Source: Microcebus murinus
Lineage: Eukaryota; Chordata; Mammalia; Primates; Cheirogaleidae
DNA length: 64,000 nt
Reading direction: 5' to 3'
Assembly (NCBI RefSeq): GCF_040939455.1
Contig: NC_134136.1
Coordinates: 107,124,014-107,188,013, forward strand
Positions 1-13,834 of the stretch are shown here, one piece after another. Under the pieces are notes generated by a model, which saw nothing but the letters and a program-made list of their open reading frames with translations, was not told the DNA's origin and did no database searches. Position 1 is the first letter of the stretch, and each line of letters starts with the position of its first letter. The position numbers and the translations under genes are program-made.

Positions 1-689
1 AATTCTATTCACTTTGCTACAGTGATGTATCAGGGCAGGCATTTGAACTAAGAGGCTGCAATTAGAGAGAAGCTCAGAATTTTGTTTGCTAATTGGGAAA
101 AGTTATACTCTACCCCTGGCTGTGAACAAGGAAAAAGAGTTTCTAAGATATGCTGAGGGAAGCAAGCCTATATGAATCTGACAAGTTATGGAGGGTAAGG
201 TTGAGAGATTAACAGAGGAGAGACTCCTCCTTGACTCCATAGTAAAACTCTGCATTAAACCCTTGAGCAAAGCTTGAACTTACTATTTACTGAACCAATA
301 CATTTTCTTTGTTTCTTAAGTAGGTTTGAAACCTTTTAGCATCTTAAATAATACAGGATATAATACACTTTAATGTTCATCATCAACTTAATAAATCTTT
401 AAATACTCAACAATCATTTTAATATGTACTCATAGCATCTTCTGTGCCAAATGTTCTGATTTTAAATTCAATATTCAATTGCTCAGTTCACCAAATCTAG
501 TTAATTGCTGTTAGTCAAAAAGCATTATCATTAAAAACACTGATGCTATTATCAATAAAATGAAGACATTTTGAATTGGTTCACTTATTCATCAAATGGA
601 AATTTTTAGAAAGGATGTATTATCTTATTACAATTAGGGTGCCAAATGGAAATTTAATGCATCATTTTTTCACAGGCTGGCAATAAATC

Positions 690-740
690 GGAACGTTTAA
701 AACAATTCTCTCTCTTCCCTTCTCTCTCTCTTTCTCTCCC
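690..740. repeat. CT-rich tract
   Basis: Pyrimidine tract (TCTCTCTTCCCTTCTCTCTC) adjoining the tail of the first Alu. Confidence 0.8.
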
Positions 741-1096
741 AATTTTTTTATTTTTTTATTTATTTATTTATTTTTTGAGACAGAGTCTCACTTTGGTACC
801 CAAGCTAGGCTGTGGCATCAGCCTAGTACAGCAACCTCAGGCAACCTGGGCTCAGGCAATCCTCCTGCCTCAGCCTCCCAAGTACCTGGGACTACAGGCA
901 TGCACCACCAGGCCCGGCTAATTTTTTCTATATATATTTTTAGTTGTCCAGCTAATTTCTTTCTATTTTTAGTAGAGACGAGGTCTTGCATTTGCTCTTG
1001 CTCAGGCTGGTCTGGAACTCCTTAGCTCAAATGATCTGCCCGCCTAGGCCTCCCAGAGTGCTAGGATTAAAGGCATGAACCACCACCATGCTGGCC
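741..1096 (-). mobile_element. Alu SINE dimer, lemur type
   Basis: The reverse-oriented Alu starts with T/A-rich tail sequence (741-776), then GAGACAGAGTCTCACT. It has the right-arm stretch CAGCCTCCCAAGTACCTGGG, the A/T-rich middle linker typical of lemur Alus (TATATATTTTTAGTTGTCC), and the left-arm end GGATTAAAGGCATGAACC before CTGGCC. The CpGs have decayed, so it is not a recent insertion. It sits beside a CT-rich tract (690-740), so a target-site duplication cannot be judged. Confidence 0.93.
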
Positions 1097-1434
1097 TCCT
1101 CTCTCTCATTCTTGCCTAAAGAAATAGTAATATCATCTGAATCTCTTTCAAGGAAGAAAGATTATTGAAGCCATTTGTTGATAGATTTCACAGCAATTAT
1201 TATTCATCATTACCAGTTACCCAACCCTCACCCTTCATTTTTTATTGTTGCCTTTCTTTTAAACCTGCCTGCATTTTGCCTCTATTTGCTGTTTGCCTGA
1301 TTTATAGTTTCTGTCATTAAATTGTTTACATGTATTCATTCAGTTTAGTAAATTTCAAAGTATGTGTGTAAGTGTGTTTATGAAAACATAACCTTTCCTT
1401 AATGGTCACTAACTATAGCCCTCTTTTCTGTCAG

Positions 1435-1655
1435 CTTAGTATGCAGATTCTGGAGTCAAACTGTGTGTGTTCAAATCCTGGCCCAACTACTTTTCATTTG
1501 CATAACTGTGGACAGACTTATTAACCAGTCTATCAATTCCCTCAAGTATAAAACGGGTATAATAATAGCAACTTTTTCATAGGTTTGTTATGAATATCAT
1601 TTGCGTGAAAAATGTTTAGAGCAATGCTTGGCATATAATAATTGTTTAATAAGAC
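1435..1655 (+). mobile_element. MIR SINE
   Basis: Plus-strand MIR features in order: ATTCTGGAGTCAAACTGTGT, CAAATCCTGGCCC, TTCCCTCAAGTATAAAACGG, ATAATAATAGCAAC, then GCAATGCTTGGCATATAATA. Nearly full length and heavily diverged. Confidence 0.85.
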
Positions 1656-2689
1656 TTAGCAATTTTTATGTTATTATACATCATCATAGACATTATCTAA
1701 GAACGTTTGGTTCATTATCTAAGATCAACATTCAGGATGAGCATAGGGTAATAAAATGATCAGGATCCTAGAAATTTAGAAAATTTATGGTGAGTCATGT
1801 CACATTTCCATTTGTTTCTACGCATGCTACTTTGGTCAAATCATTCAATATGTATGAGCTTGTTCTTAGTTGATAGAATTAAAATCCCAATAATTTTCAT
1901 TTATTGAAATTTGAAAATGGGAGAAGTTTTTTATTAAAAATTTTAGTTGCACATATTTTAAAACATGTAGCTTCATTGAAGAAAAAAATTGAAAATTAAA
2001 AATTCCTATAAAAACAAGTGAAGACAATTTAATATAAAATATTCTAAAAATAGCCTGTGTTATAAGTATATGTAAATGTATATACACACAAATATAGTTT
2101 AGTTTTTCAAAACCAGTCACAATATTATATTAGCTACATTTTTATTCATACTTTAAAAATTTTCCATTGCGATCAAATTTTCTTTCATATCTTGATTCTT
2201 GGTGGCTGTATGTTATTATATCTTTGGAGATATAATTGATTTAAAGAAATTAATAGACTGTATTTAAATATACAAATTTCCATATGAATCACACTAATTT
2301 CATAACACAAAGAAATATAAGACCTAAAAAAAACTGATTTGTAAACTATCTTCCTATGTGTCTAATTCGAACACTATTCAATAATCTCATAGTTAAAATT
2401 GAAATGAGAGAATTACATAGGCACCAGAAATTTTCTTTGTTTCTTTCTACCTCTTATATTTTGGAATGCTCCATTAAAACTAACAGATTCTAATAACTTA
2501 GAAGAAAAGAAAGACCTACCCTTACACAAAGTTACTATAAAAAGTTTTCATGCACAAAAAATAGTACCTACCATATTTATCCTGTGATCAGATTTATACC
2601 TATCAACTCAGTGAATTTTTAGAATAACGTTGTAAAGAAAGGACTATTCCTAAGCCACTTTTTAAAAATGAGCAAAATATCAGGGTCTC
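1656..2689. other. Unassigned AT-rich intron
   Basis: No repeat, exon or regulatory motif recognised. The minus-strand frame at 1,866-2,120 has low-complexity composition and no known similarity. The same holds for 1-689 and 1,097-1,434. Confidence 0.6.
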
Positions 2690-3160
2690 AAAGATATATT
2701 AGCACCCCAGTGTCTATTACAGCACATTTAACAGTAGCCAAGATATAGAAACAATCTAAATGCCTGATGGATGAATGGATAAAGAAAATGTGGTAAATAC
2801 ATAGAATGGAATTTTATTCAGCTTTTAAAAAGAAGGAAATCCTGCAATACATGACAACATGGATGAACTTTGAGGGCATTATGTTAAATGAAATAAACTA
2901 GACACAGAAAGAAAAATACTGCATGATTCACTCATGTGATATATCTAAAATAGCTAAACTCATAAAATCAGAGAGTATACTGGTTGATTCAAGAGGCTGG
3001 GATGTGGAGAAAATGGGGAATTCTAATTAATGAGCATAAAGTCTCAATTATGCATTACTAATAAGTTCCAGAGATCTGTACAACATTGTCCCTATAATTA
3101 GCAATACTGTATTTGTACACTTTAATATTTTCTATAGCATAGGTCCCATGTTAAGTGTTC
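2690..3160 (+). mobile_element. Old L1 (L1M-type) 3' end
   Basis: The end of ORF2 and the 3' UTR are recognisable: GATGAATGGATAAAGAAAAT, GGAATTTTATTCAGCTTTTA, CATGGATGAACTTTGAGGGC, then AGGCTGGGATGTGGAG. Many stops; ends without a clear poly-A tail. Confidence 0.85.
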
Positions 3161-6100
3161 TTACAAAAGAAAATATAAAAACAGAACAGAACATAGTTTT
3201 GACAAATTTTGTGTATATCACAAAAATAGATGATAATGTTCTATGGTGTTTCTTTCCTAACAATTTTCAACACATCTTTTTTTTACCTAAAATAAAATGG
3301 CAACTAAAAATATCCAAACAGCAAAAGAGTGAGCAAAATATGCAATAATATATCCTAAATCACACATATACTAAGTAGCAGAGCCAGAATTACAAGCCAA
3401 ATTCAGACTGATTAGCAATTGTGTGTTGTGCGTGCGTGTGTGTGCACTCATGCATGCTTAGGACTTTTTAATTTCATGAAATCAAAGGACAGCTATGAGT
3501 ACATTTTCCACATAAAGGAAATATATCTCCCCCACCCAATAAGAATAAATAGAACCATGCAATCTCTATCTCTTTCTCTCCCTCTCTCCTTCTCTCACAG
3601 TCATAGTCATATGATCTTTCCCTGCCCCATGACCACAAAAGAATCTGTGCTTTTCACTTTCTGTGCTTTGTGAAGAGGAAATTTGACTAGTCAACATAAA
3701 ATCATTCACCTTGTCACTGATGTGAAGAATTCTAATAAGTAAATGACCAAGTTCTCTTGATCCCCTCCCCACTACCAATCTTGAAAATAAACATGTTTTT
3801 TTTAAAATTATAGTTTAGATATGCTAATCAGTTAATTATAAAACTTTGAAAATAAAATAAGTGTGCTAAAAAGAAAAACAGGTATCATAAGGTCATTTCT
3901 AATAAAATCACCACTGATAAACCTAGAGCACTATAAAATGAGATGTTTCAAAGTCATAAGAAAAAAAGAATGTGATAAAAATTTTAAAAGTATAAGTCCT
4001 ATAAAGATATATGACAGTAATAAATTATCTAAGTGATTAATATTGTTAGATATGCTAGGAGAGATTGGTCAATGTTTAACACAATGTCATAGTTGAGCCT
4101 TTTGTGTTTCTACAGTTGTATCTTGTGCTTCATGGTGTGGCGTGGCTGGGGTTATTCCATAGAAGTTAGTAGAAGGGAAGAAACAATAAATATCAGAGCA
4201 GAAATAAATGAAATAGAGACTAGAAAACAATAGAAAAGATCAACACACTTAATAGTTGGTTTTTTAGTAAGATAGATTGGCTTGTTCTTGAAATCTACTG
4301 ATATTCCACAATATGTGATTCAGATTTAGTGAATAGCATTTAGTGAATGGACATTGTCTTAACTCTTTCTTTCTTTTTTTTTTTCTTCCTTGTTAAGTGA
4401 ATGAACAAAACTGGCAAATAATTTCATGTATAACTGTTCTTAAAGTCTAGGAAAAGGCTTTCTTAGGAACTAATTATAACTCAAACACAGGTAGCAAAAG
4501 GCATCTTAATACTAGGCAGTGAGAGAAAGTAGAAAGTCAAAGAAGATTTCTTAAGATGGGAGTGAGGAAAAGGCAGAAAAGCTGCCTTTAATGAAAATGA
4601 AAATATTATTTTCCTTATATGGGGAAGTGGATGGATTTAGTAAAATAATAGTAAAATAAAGGTTATAATAGTCCAAGTAAGAGAAAGACATTTAAAACAT
4701 TTAAGTAAAAAAAAAAAATACTAATCACTTTTCTTTCACATTCTTCTCACGGTATATCAAAACTGAAATTGACCCAAGAAATGTTTGCCAAATCATTTAT
4801 GTTCATTTCTCTGTAGCCTTTTATACTCCTAAAAGGGAAGCTATAGTATCACTTATGATTCACACATATGACTATGTAAATATTTTTCCTAATATTTTAT
4901 GTAACATTTATTAAAATAATCACTAAGAAATTCTAATAGATTCAAATACAGACTTCAAATATTAGTTTTGACAATGGCCTAATCTTTTTCTCCAACAAAA
5001 ATAAAATTCCTCTCACAAATGGTCTTTCAGTCAGTGAGTATAATAAGTTTCACCAAGGCAAAGGCTCTTTGTCTATAAATCTTAATCGACTTTTGTACAC
5101 TATTAAAATATCCTCTTAGTAAAAGGTGGGAAAAGCTCCTTATAATTGTTTTTCTTTACTAAGAGCATATCTTTCACTTAAACTTGAGTATGGCATCTCA
5201 AATTAGTAATGTCCAACATTTGTCATATATTTAATATTACTTCAAAAATTTGTGAGAACTTCACATAAGCCAATAATGTAATATATTCAAAATTTATTTA
5301 AAAAGAGAAATTTTATTTTGAGCTTCAAATTGTTTGTTCTCTCTCTCTTTCCCCCTATTCCCTACTCTCATCCTCAGTCTCCTTGTCTCCCTTGTTCACT
5401 TGTTCACTTGCACACACACTTACACACAGTGAAAGTTGTTGTGAACAGAAAACCGTCAGGTTATTTAAAATCCCTATATTAGAGAGCAGCAAAGTTTGTG
5501 AATCCATATATACTCTTCTACTTGTGGTTTCTTCTCTGGGCTTATTTACTTTCTAGTTAGGTTTTATATCACTTTTCACCAATTCCTCCTCCATACATTT
5601 CTACCCTTAGTCAATAAGTGATAATTTTCATCTCTACTTAATCTTATTGCTACTGAGGTAATCAAGATTCTTAGGGCAGTGAAAATTTCCAGGAATGTGT
5701 TTTCCATCACTCGAACACAGGCTTACCTCTCCAGCTTTAGTAATGTTATTTACTAAAGTCATGTACTACCTAAAATATTTTCACCCTTTCCTTCACTTAT
5801 CTAAGCTTCCTCAAGTGCACTGTTCAAGATGAAATTACTCTGTGAAAACTGTCTGAGTACCTGTCCATGGACCATTGTGAGGTGCATAAACTGCAGACTC
5901 TTGAACCCCATTCAACAGGCTTATGATTCAGAGCTTCACAAACCTGTATTTTTAGCACCTCCCGAACCACTGAGGTTAATTTGGAAAATAAAACACATAT
6001 TTGAAATACAAGGTGGCATATCTTATCTCGTATTATTTCTCCTTTTATATGTAGATATTTTGTTAAAGTACTGTTGATGGGATTAATAATTTATAATGAG

Positions 6101-6294
6101 CAAAGGAAGATGATGTAAAACTATCACAGCAGGTTTCATATTGTAGGACCTGCTTCTAAAACCCTAGATAATTTATTAGGATCTTCAGTTGCTGCTACTA
6201 TAAGTATTGATGTTCATTCAATCTTGTCTTAGAATATGTAATACAATGAGATAATTATGCATATAATATAAATATCCTATGTATTAATTCATTT
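3161..6294. other. Unassigned intron (apart from the L1 fragment at 4,185)
   Basis: AT-rich unique-looking sequence with a TG-rich run (3,420-3,446), a CT/TC tract (3,565-3,600) and another pyrimidine tract (5,337-5,400). Open frames here are short and unlike known proteins. Confidence 0.55.
4185..4280 (+). mobile_element. Small internal L1 ORF2 fragment
   Basis: CAGAGCAGAAATAAATGAAA, then TAGAGACTAGAAAACAATAG and TAATAGTTGGTTTTTTAG match the segment upstream of the L1 reverse transcriptase. Both sides lack L1 similarity. Confidence 0.65.
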
Positions 6295-6720
6295 GATCAA
6301 TACATTTTGAGTACCTACTGTGTGTTCTAGACTCTGAATCCTTTCCCTCTTGGAGTTTTCACTCATTAGGAGAAAACAACTTGCAAATATCATAATGTTG
6401 GTAGTGATAAATATAATGAGGGAATTATGTAAAGCTTGGAAAGGAGATAGAGAGCAATAGTGGAAGCACAGAAGATAGGTTAGTCAGAAAATATCTCTTT
6501 GGGTCCTGGTAAGGTTAGTAAGTGAGACATATGCATATCCGGGAAAGAATCTTCCAGGAAGAGGGAAATCCACGTGTAAAGTTCCTGACCTGCAAGTATG
6601 CTTGGCTTATTTGATGCAAAGCTAGTAGGCCAGTGTATCTGGAGCTGAGTGATGGGGTTAAGAATAGGAAAGAGGATAAGATATCTCAGGAATAGATCAT
6701 GCAGGGATTTTGGATATTCT
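6295..6720 (-). mobile_element. L2 relic (reverse)
   Basis: Starts with TGAGTACCTACTGTGTGTTC, the reverse complement of the L2 3' end, and continues with GAATCTTCCAGGAAGAGGGA and GATCATGCAGGGATTTTGGA in the order seen in reversed L2 copies. Confidence 0.65.
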
Positions 6721-7752
6721 TCTATGTGTAAAGTAAAATTATTCCAGAACTTAGAGCTACTCCAAACATGTTCTATACTAAGTTTATAATTTTCTTAAGA
6801 GCAATAACATGTGTCCCCCATGCTTGGTTCATTATCTCTCATTCTATAATAGTTACTATTGCTCAATAAGAATCACAGATTAGGATTATGGATTTTATCA
6901 GTGTTATCAGCATTTCGATTCCTTTGCTAGATTTTAGGCTAGCAAAGGAAACAAAAGGTCTTCTTAGACAATTATATGGTTCCTGCACATAGTAGGTGAA
7001 CAGATTTAAAAACGATGTGTCCAATGACTTACTCCCTTTTATTACCAGTCTCATTATCTAGTTTGTGATTAAATGCCTCTTCAAAAAGAGAGCTCATTAT
7101 CCCCTAAAGCCTTTTATTGCATTTTGAGATATTTATTAATATAATAAAGTAGTCAAACATCACACATGTTCCCATGAATTTCAGCAAGTTAATTTGCATT
7201 ATACTTTTAATTTTGTAAATTATTATTTTTTTTATGCTGGAAGGATTCATACCACTAAACCAACTTCTTGAGGAACGACCATGTTTTTATTTTATATTTC
7301 CTTTTGTCTAGAGTTCCCTTTCTGACTTACAATGTCCATGTTACATGAGCAAATTGTTTAAGGTAGTGAAATTTAGTAACCAGATCTAGAACAACTGGCA
7401 TAGATGGCAATTAATAAATATTAAGTGACTACTAACACATTTAAACAGTTGTCTTTAGCCTGCATATTATGATGTATTAGTAAGTTTCTCAACTAAAATC
7501 AGATTATCCTAATAAGAAACTTTATTGTAGTTACTAGGACATAATCATTACTCAATAATTGTTTATTGAATGAAGAAATGAATATAGCTGTTCATCTAAC
7601 AGGAGGCTATTTAGACTTATTTCCTCAATTTTTCAAGGGCCATTGAGTAGTAATTGCTTATTTCCCTAAAAATCAAGAGTGTAAGAATCTAGTTACTAAG
7701 TTGTTAAATTTCCAATAAAAATAGCACCATTGCAGCAAAAATTAAATATCTC

Positions 7753-8013
7753 ATATATATCATACATATGTATGAATACACATACACACACACCTTCATA
7801 TACACTATATATTTATAATGAATTTGGAGTCCTAGTTATGGTGATGGGACTAGGGAAATAAGTCTAAAAAGGAAAGTGTTGCTGGAGATAGGCCATATAT
7901 ATAACTTAGAAGAGAACATATATACTGTATGTGTTTAGTATTATTGGTAGTACATATGTGTTGTTGTAGGTATATAACTATATCTATACATACACACACA
8001 TATATACACACAA
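7753..8013. repeat. Two TA/CA microsatellite clusters
   Basis: ATATATCATACATATGTATG with ACACACACACC at 7,753-7,795, and ACATACACACACATATATAC at 7,988-8,010, separated by AT-rich sequence. Confidence 0.75.
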
Positions 8014-8780
8014 TGCATAATTATGTTCTGTACACTATTTGCAACTTTCTCCTCTAACCTAACCATATCAAACCTATCTTTACAACATGGTAATAAGCAT
8101 ATATCTATAGCATGATTTTTAAAGGCTGAGTGATATTGCATTAAATATATTTACCCTAACTTTTATCAATTCTATAGTGATGAATATTCAGGTCATATCT
8201 AAACTTTCACTCTTTAAAAAATGTTTTAACTATTTCTTACATCATTGCACTCATCAGATTATTGCCCTTAGATAAATTTCTTGAGGTACAAATGGGTATC
8301 TAAAATTTTACATATTTAAATTTTGAGCTTTATTGAAAAACAATATGCTCCAGAAGTACAGCATCCATTTAGTCTGTCATAAGTCCTCTTATAACTTTTG
8401 AGATTTGCTGTTTCCCTATGCTCTGGAAATTATCAGTGTTATCAGCATTTCATTCTGCCTATCTGGTAGCTAAAAATGATTTCCTTGTTTTATATTGTTT
8501 ATCTTTTTATTACTGAGCAGGTAGAATGTCTTTTTCTATACTTACTGATATATGGATTTTTTCTTCTTTTGTCATTTTGTGACACATATTGTTCATGAAT
8601 TTTCCCATTGGGCTGTTCTGCTTTTACTTATTGATTTTCCAGAGTTATTTATATATGATGACTAGTAATCTTTTGTATGTTATAAATGTTACAGAAAATT
8701 TCCCTAATTTATTATTTGTCTTTTAACTTTCTTCATGGTCTTTCTTGTATACTTTCTAAGCAATACATGATACAACAAGA
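7960..8780 (-). mobile_element. Old L1/HAL1 relic (reverse)
   Basis: Order of landmarks: AAAGGCTGAGTGATATTGCA, GATAAATTTCTTGAGGTACA, ATTTTGAGCTTTATTG, TTTATATATGATGACTAGTA, TTTAACTTTCTTCATGGTC. These fit a reversed ORF2 3' region of an ancient L1 or HAL1. The first part includes a CA/TA microsatellite (7,966-8,013). Confidence 0.6.
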
Positions 8781-10854
8781 ATTGCCTTAATAATTACCTT
8801 CACCTATTCAATAAATAACTACTATAATCATAGACTATGAAATGGTAAGATTTTTAAGAGCTTATAGATACTTAATTTCACATTTATTCCTGGGTTCTAG
8901 GATCAAGTGGGCAATGAGCAATTAGTTAATTAATCATAATAGTATAGTGCTTCTGGCATACTTGGGTTCCTGAACTATTTGAAGTACCAAATAGTTAAAA
9001 TCACTTTAATCATCCAGCTCACATGAAATTTAAATGATGAAATAGAAGTAAAAGAATCCATGGGCACATCTTATTTCTAATTCCATTAATGATCCAAATT
9101 TCCTCTTGAAATGACTTTTTGAGGTATTATAAAGTAAATTTTAATGCTTCAGAAAGAGAACTACATATCTCAGGAAGCAGATAATTGCCACTGGATTTAG
9201 CAATCTGACCCACAATATAGAAATTTCTAATTAAAGTACTCTTCTTATAATGCTAATCTTTCAGCCAAAAATTTCCTTGGGATATGTTATAATGAAGATA
9301 AAATGCACTAAGATTTTAAATTAACCAGAGATCCCAGAGAAACCTAATAAACATTTTCATAAATGTTCACTATAAGTAAATTTTATTGTGAAGTAATCCC
9401 ATTGTTATGTATAGCTATCATCATTGGCATCATTACACTGTGAATTACTGAACTAATAGAAATAAATATTTAAAATGCCAATCTCACAAATCTGGATTTG
9501 ATATAGGTGAAAAAGGAACATGGCTTTCTGTAACCAAATCAGCAGGCAAATGATGTGGAAATAAGGAGTCACAATACTATCAACTCATCTTTAAACCTTT
9601 CAAAGATAGTTTCTTTCCTCAAAGATTTAATTCATAACATTTTCAAAATTAAAAAAAATGATGACTGCATTCTTATCAAAGCTTATCATGTACAAACTAG
9701 TTTATATGAATGCTAATTATGTTGATTTTACAATCACTCTAAAGTAATTACTACTAAAAAAGATATTCCTTTGAAATAATTTATCTTTTTCTTTATGTTT
9801 ACAAGTTTTTTTTCATTTACAAGTTTTAAGGGGTAAATTATTAGTGAAAATAAAAAATTTGCCAGTAGATTTGAAACTCATCAACATTGGATTTATCACA
9901 TATATTACATTACAAAAGGCCCTATGTTGCTCTCAAAGTTTGGTAAGAAGTTTATGCTGATTCTTTAAGCATTATTCCATATTTTGCAATGATATTATTT
10001 GTAGACAAAGACCATAATATGTAAGGATAGGTGCTAATGTAGTTTTATATCAGGGATTATAATTAGATATGTACATTCTCTAATTACACTTTAGGAAATA
10101 TATCTGTATAAAATAAGTTTTCAATAAAGGTTGTCATACATCTTAATTTTGATGTAACCACACTTTGAATATGGTGTCATTAAAAAATAAGGTTAATTAT
10201 TTTAATTAAAGAGTAATGATTAAAAATAATAAAATATCCCCCAAAACCAAAAGATTGCAATAAACAATAAAATTAATGCAAAACAGAACATCAAATCATT
10301 TAATGAATGTAGAAACTAGAGGTTATTCTACAGAAAATGTTCTACAGACATTGTGGTGAATTAGCTTAAAATAATTACAATCCTAAAGAGAAATAATATT
10401 TACTAAAATTTAAGGTATCAGGATCCTAGGTCCAATATTTCTACTGTCACGTTAGTTACATGATTTAGTATCTATGAGGTATAGTTTCTTCATCTGTAAA
10501 ATTAAGAATATGAAATTTGTTCCATCTATTTAATACTCTTAGTATTAAATAACACATATAAATCTTCCCAAGTAAATTTTTAATGATACTTGGCTATCGC
10601 AGAGCCTACTCTGTGATGCTTATAGGCAAAGACATTCGGAAACTTAATCAAGAGCTTAGATATTTCAAGATCTGTAAAAGCTTACTTAAAACAAGTATAG
10701 TCACCTGCTAGGCACCATGCTAGCAACTTTTCTTAACTGATCTCTGTTCCTCATAAGAATCTTGTAGATTCTGACAGATTGTATATATTTAAGATGGATA
10801 CAGCAATACGTTTCACCCTACATATTCTTCTTACAGTGTAACTAACATTGACAC
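8781..10854. other. Unassigned AT-rich intron
   Basis: I see nothing beyond base-composition AT-richness. 6,721-7,752, 11,301-11,974 and 12,186-13,037 are equally featureless. Confidence 0.55.
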
Positions 10855-11300
10855 TTCTCCATAAAGAGTTGAGTTTATGTTTCTCCCTCTTGAATATGTG
10901 TGGAATTGTGATCCTGGCAGAAGCTACACTGTGTCTTCCAAGACAAAGTCACAAAAAGCAATAAAGCTTCTGGTTGGTACTCTTTGAATCTTTTGCTCTC
11001 AGAATCCAGACAGCATTTTTTGAGGGACTGCAGATTACATGGAGAGGTCATATATAGGTGTTCCAGACAACTGCTCTGGCCGAAGTTCCAGTATTAGCCA
11101 CCAGAGACATGTGAGTAAAGAAGCCTTCACAATGACTTTGGCCTGAGCTTTAGCTACTGTCTTATTTCAACTGCATGAGAAGCCCTAAGCCCAGTTGAAC
11201 CCCAGAATCAAGAGCCATAATTATAAAAATGAATATTGTTTTCATATGCTTCTAAATTTTCAGGTGCTTGCTACTTTCCAATAGTAACTGGAGAACAAGA
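10855..11300. repeat. Probable ancient LTR-like repeat, family not assigned
   Basis: GC-richer island in AT-rich intron with GAATCCAGACAGCATTTTTT, TGGAGAGGTCATATATAGGT, AGCCACCAGAGACATGTGAG, GAGAAGCCCTAAGCCCAG and CCCAGAATCAAGAGCC. The wording resembles mammalian LTR repeats, but I cannot name it. Confidence 0.45.
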
Positions 11301-11974
11301 TAATCATGCCTATATTACACAGGTGAGCTAAGCATTACACAGGCATTCTAAGAGACTAAAAATTGAATCACACAGCAAATAGGAAGATGAATTAAAATTT
11401 TAACACATATTCTTACTTCCTCAAAAATTTATGTGATTTGTAAAAAGGGTATTAAAATAAATTTTTGGCAAAGATATTCTTTAAGATACCAAAAATAAGC
11501 CAAAAAAGATATATTGAATCCACCTTACACAAGGAGATCCAAACAATCTATTAATGAACACAAATAAGCCCCCTTATCTGTTTAAACATTGTAACACAAA
11601 CAGATTAGCTCAGTTCCATCCAATCATTCACTCAACCTTTAAGGACACACAAAACCACATAAAATGTAATAAACATGAGTTAAATGAGATCTTTCCGAAA
11701 TCCTTGTTTTGCAAAAATGGAGTCCGTTTTTATATCATCTACACAGCTGCACCTTTGGAGCTATCTCAGTATCAAGAGACACGCGGGAAAACTCATTTTC
11801 CAGGAAGGTTGGTTAAATTATGTATCATCTCTTCCAGAAACTCCAAGTATCTTTGCCAAATGTAAAAATGAACTTTCATTTTTGGATTTACATTATTTTT
11901 AAGATTATATCATAATTTGTAAATACAATTCAAAATGTGGGAACATTGACCTGTATTATTATAAATAATTCTTC

Positions 11975-12185
11975 ACATTTAAACACTTATTGAGTGTCTG
12001 TTGCATAAGAAGGTCAATGACGGCTTTTCTCACATATATTAATACTATGTGTTAATTATTTTAGCCACCATATAAAGTTAAAATTATCTTCATTTTAGAA
12101 ATGAGAAAACTGAGGCATAGAAGGACAATGGTATATTCAAGTCCCACAGAAGAACTAGTTTCCTTTCACACTCCTGTTTTCATCT
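11975..12185 (-). mobile_element. MIR SINE (reverse)
   Basis: Contains CATTTTAGAAATGAGAAAAC followed by TGAGGCATAGAAGGACAATG, the reverse complement of the conserved MIR core. The flanks are weak. Confidence 0.65.
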
Positions 12186-13037
12186 CAAGAGAAGGCACAA
12201 CTGAATCTCTTTGCTACAGAATACTCTTTAATCTTTTTTTGAAAAATGTGACCCTATTAAATTTGAATTATGTCTAAATAAACATGAATAGACTAAATAG
12301 GACAAAACAGGAAATACATTTGTGATATACATGACAAAAAGTCCCTGTGCTCATACAGAATTATCACATATGTATCCAGTAGAAAAATAACATTCCCACA
12401 CTGCTCAAATGTTTTCATTTAGCCTAAGTTTTCTAATCTATAAGATAGAGTTAAATCTTCATAAAGTTATTTTGAAAATGAGAAATAATAAATGTAAATT
12501 ACATACTATGCATTTAATACATTTCCCAAATACAGATGCACCTTTATAATAAATTATGTCTTTTGATCATACTATTCTTATAAAATTTTGGTCATTAATG
12601 AGGGCTTTCCTTAAAATAAGTCCTTTTTTTGAAGGTATATTGCCCAGCACTTTCTGTAATTATTATCAGAAACCGTTTGGTTAATAATATGTTCAAAATA
12701 CATTAACACAGTAATATGATTATACTTTTGAAAGTATTTAAAGTCAGTTTAAATCTTTGGCAGTCTGTTTTGTAATTAGCAATTGATAAGCACATTTGAA
12801 ATATTACAGTATTTTTTATTTAAAACTATCATTGAATTTAGTGTCTCTCTGAGGTAATAAGCTACGGAATATTATTCAGTGTAAACTTACACTGAATCAA
12901 TTTTATAAGCCTCTACATTGTTGGACTATGAGTACAAGAATGTTTCAGTAATTTTAACATCATTATTTTTTAATTCAACCCCTGTTCATTTCCTTTACAG
13001 CGTTTCTCACAATTTATAGTCATTTTAGTTTCATTTT

Positions 13038-13834
13038 AAAATATTTTGATTTGCATTTCTCTAATGATTAGAGATGTTGAGCATTTTTAATATGTTTGTT
13101 GTCCATTATTCTGTCTTCTAACCCCAGTGAGATTGGCCTGTATCAAAAAATCCCAAAACAACAAATGCTGGTGAGAATGTGGAGAGACAGGAACACTCTT
13201 ACACTGCTGGTGGGACTGCAAATTACTGCAACCTTTGTGGAAAAGAATTTGGAGATACCTCAAACAGCTAGAAATAGAAATACCATTCAATCCACCAGTA
13301 GCATTGTTAGGCATCTACCCAAAAGAGCATATGACATTCTATTATAAAGGCATCTGCACCCAAATGTTTATGGCAGCACAATTCACTATGGCAAGGACAT
13401 GGAAACAACCCAAGTGCCCATCAATTCACAAGTGGATTATTAAAATTTGGTATATGCTCACAATGGAATATTACTCAATTCTAAGAAATGACAGTGAGCT
13501 AGCAGTGCTTATATTATCTTGGATTAAGCTTAAGCCCATTATCCAAAGTGAGGTTACACAATACCAGAAAAATGAGCTCCACATGTACTCACCATCAAAT
13601 TGGTACTGACTGATTAACATTATGGTGCTCAAATGGTGATGGTGTTCACTAGGGTTTGGGAGTTGGGGGGCTAGACCCACATCTGAGGGATGTGGTGAGC
13701 ATTGTGGAGGGGAGGGGCATACCTCTAACCCTTACTAGGGAGAGGCAAGATATGAAATGCAACCAAAATGTTTGTACTCTCATATTTTCTTGAAATAAAA
13801 TAAAAAAAAAGAGCTAAGGAAAAAAAATATTTTG
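13038..13834 (+). mobile_element. L1 3' end with a tiny 5' inversion, flanked by target-site duplication
   Basis: From 13,121 rightward this is L1 ORF2 C-terminus in sense (open frame 13,235-13,609 ending SPSNWY) followed by a 3' UTR and A-rich tail (to about 13,823). The 13,049-13,112 stretch is the directly preceding L1 segment in antisense (GCATTTCTCTAATGATTAGA, GAGCATTTTTAATATG). Inverted 5' segment plus sense 3' segment is the hallmark of twin priming. aaaatattttg occurs at both edges (13,038-13,048 and 13,824-13,834) and is the likely target-site duplication. The encoded protein is only the ORF2 tail and is not functional. Confidence 0.85.

Noticed and set aside
1435..1655. A tRNA gene
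   Set aside because: tRNA-like motifs here belong to the tRNA-derived head of a MIR; no cloverleaf can be drawn.
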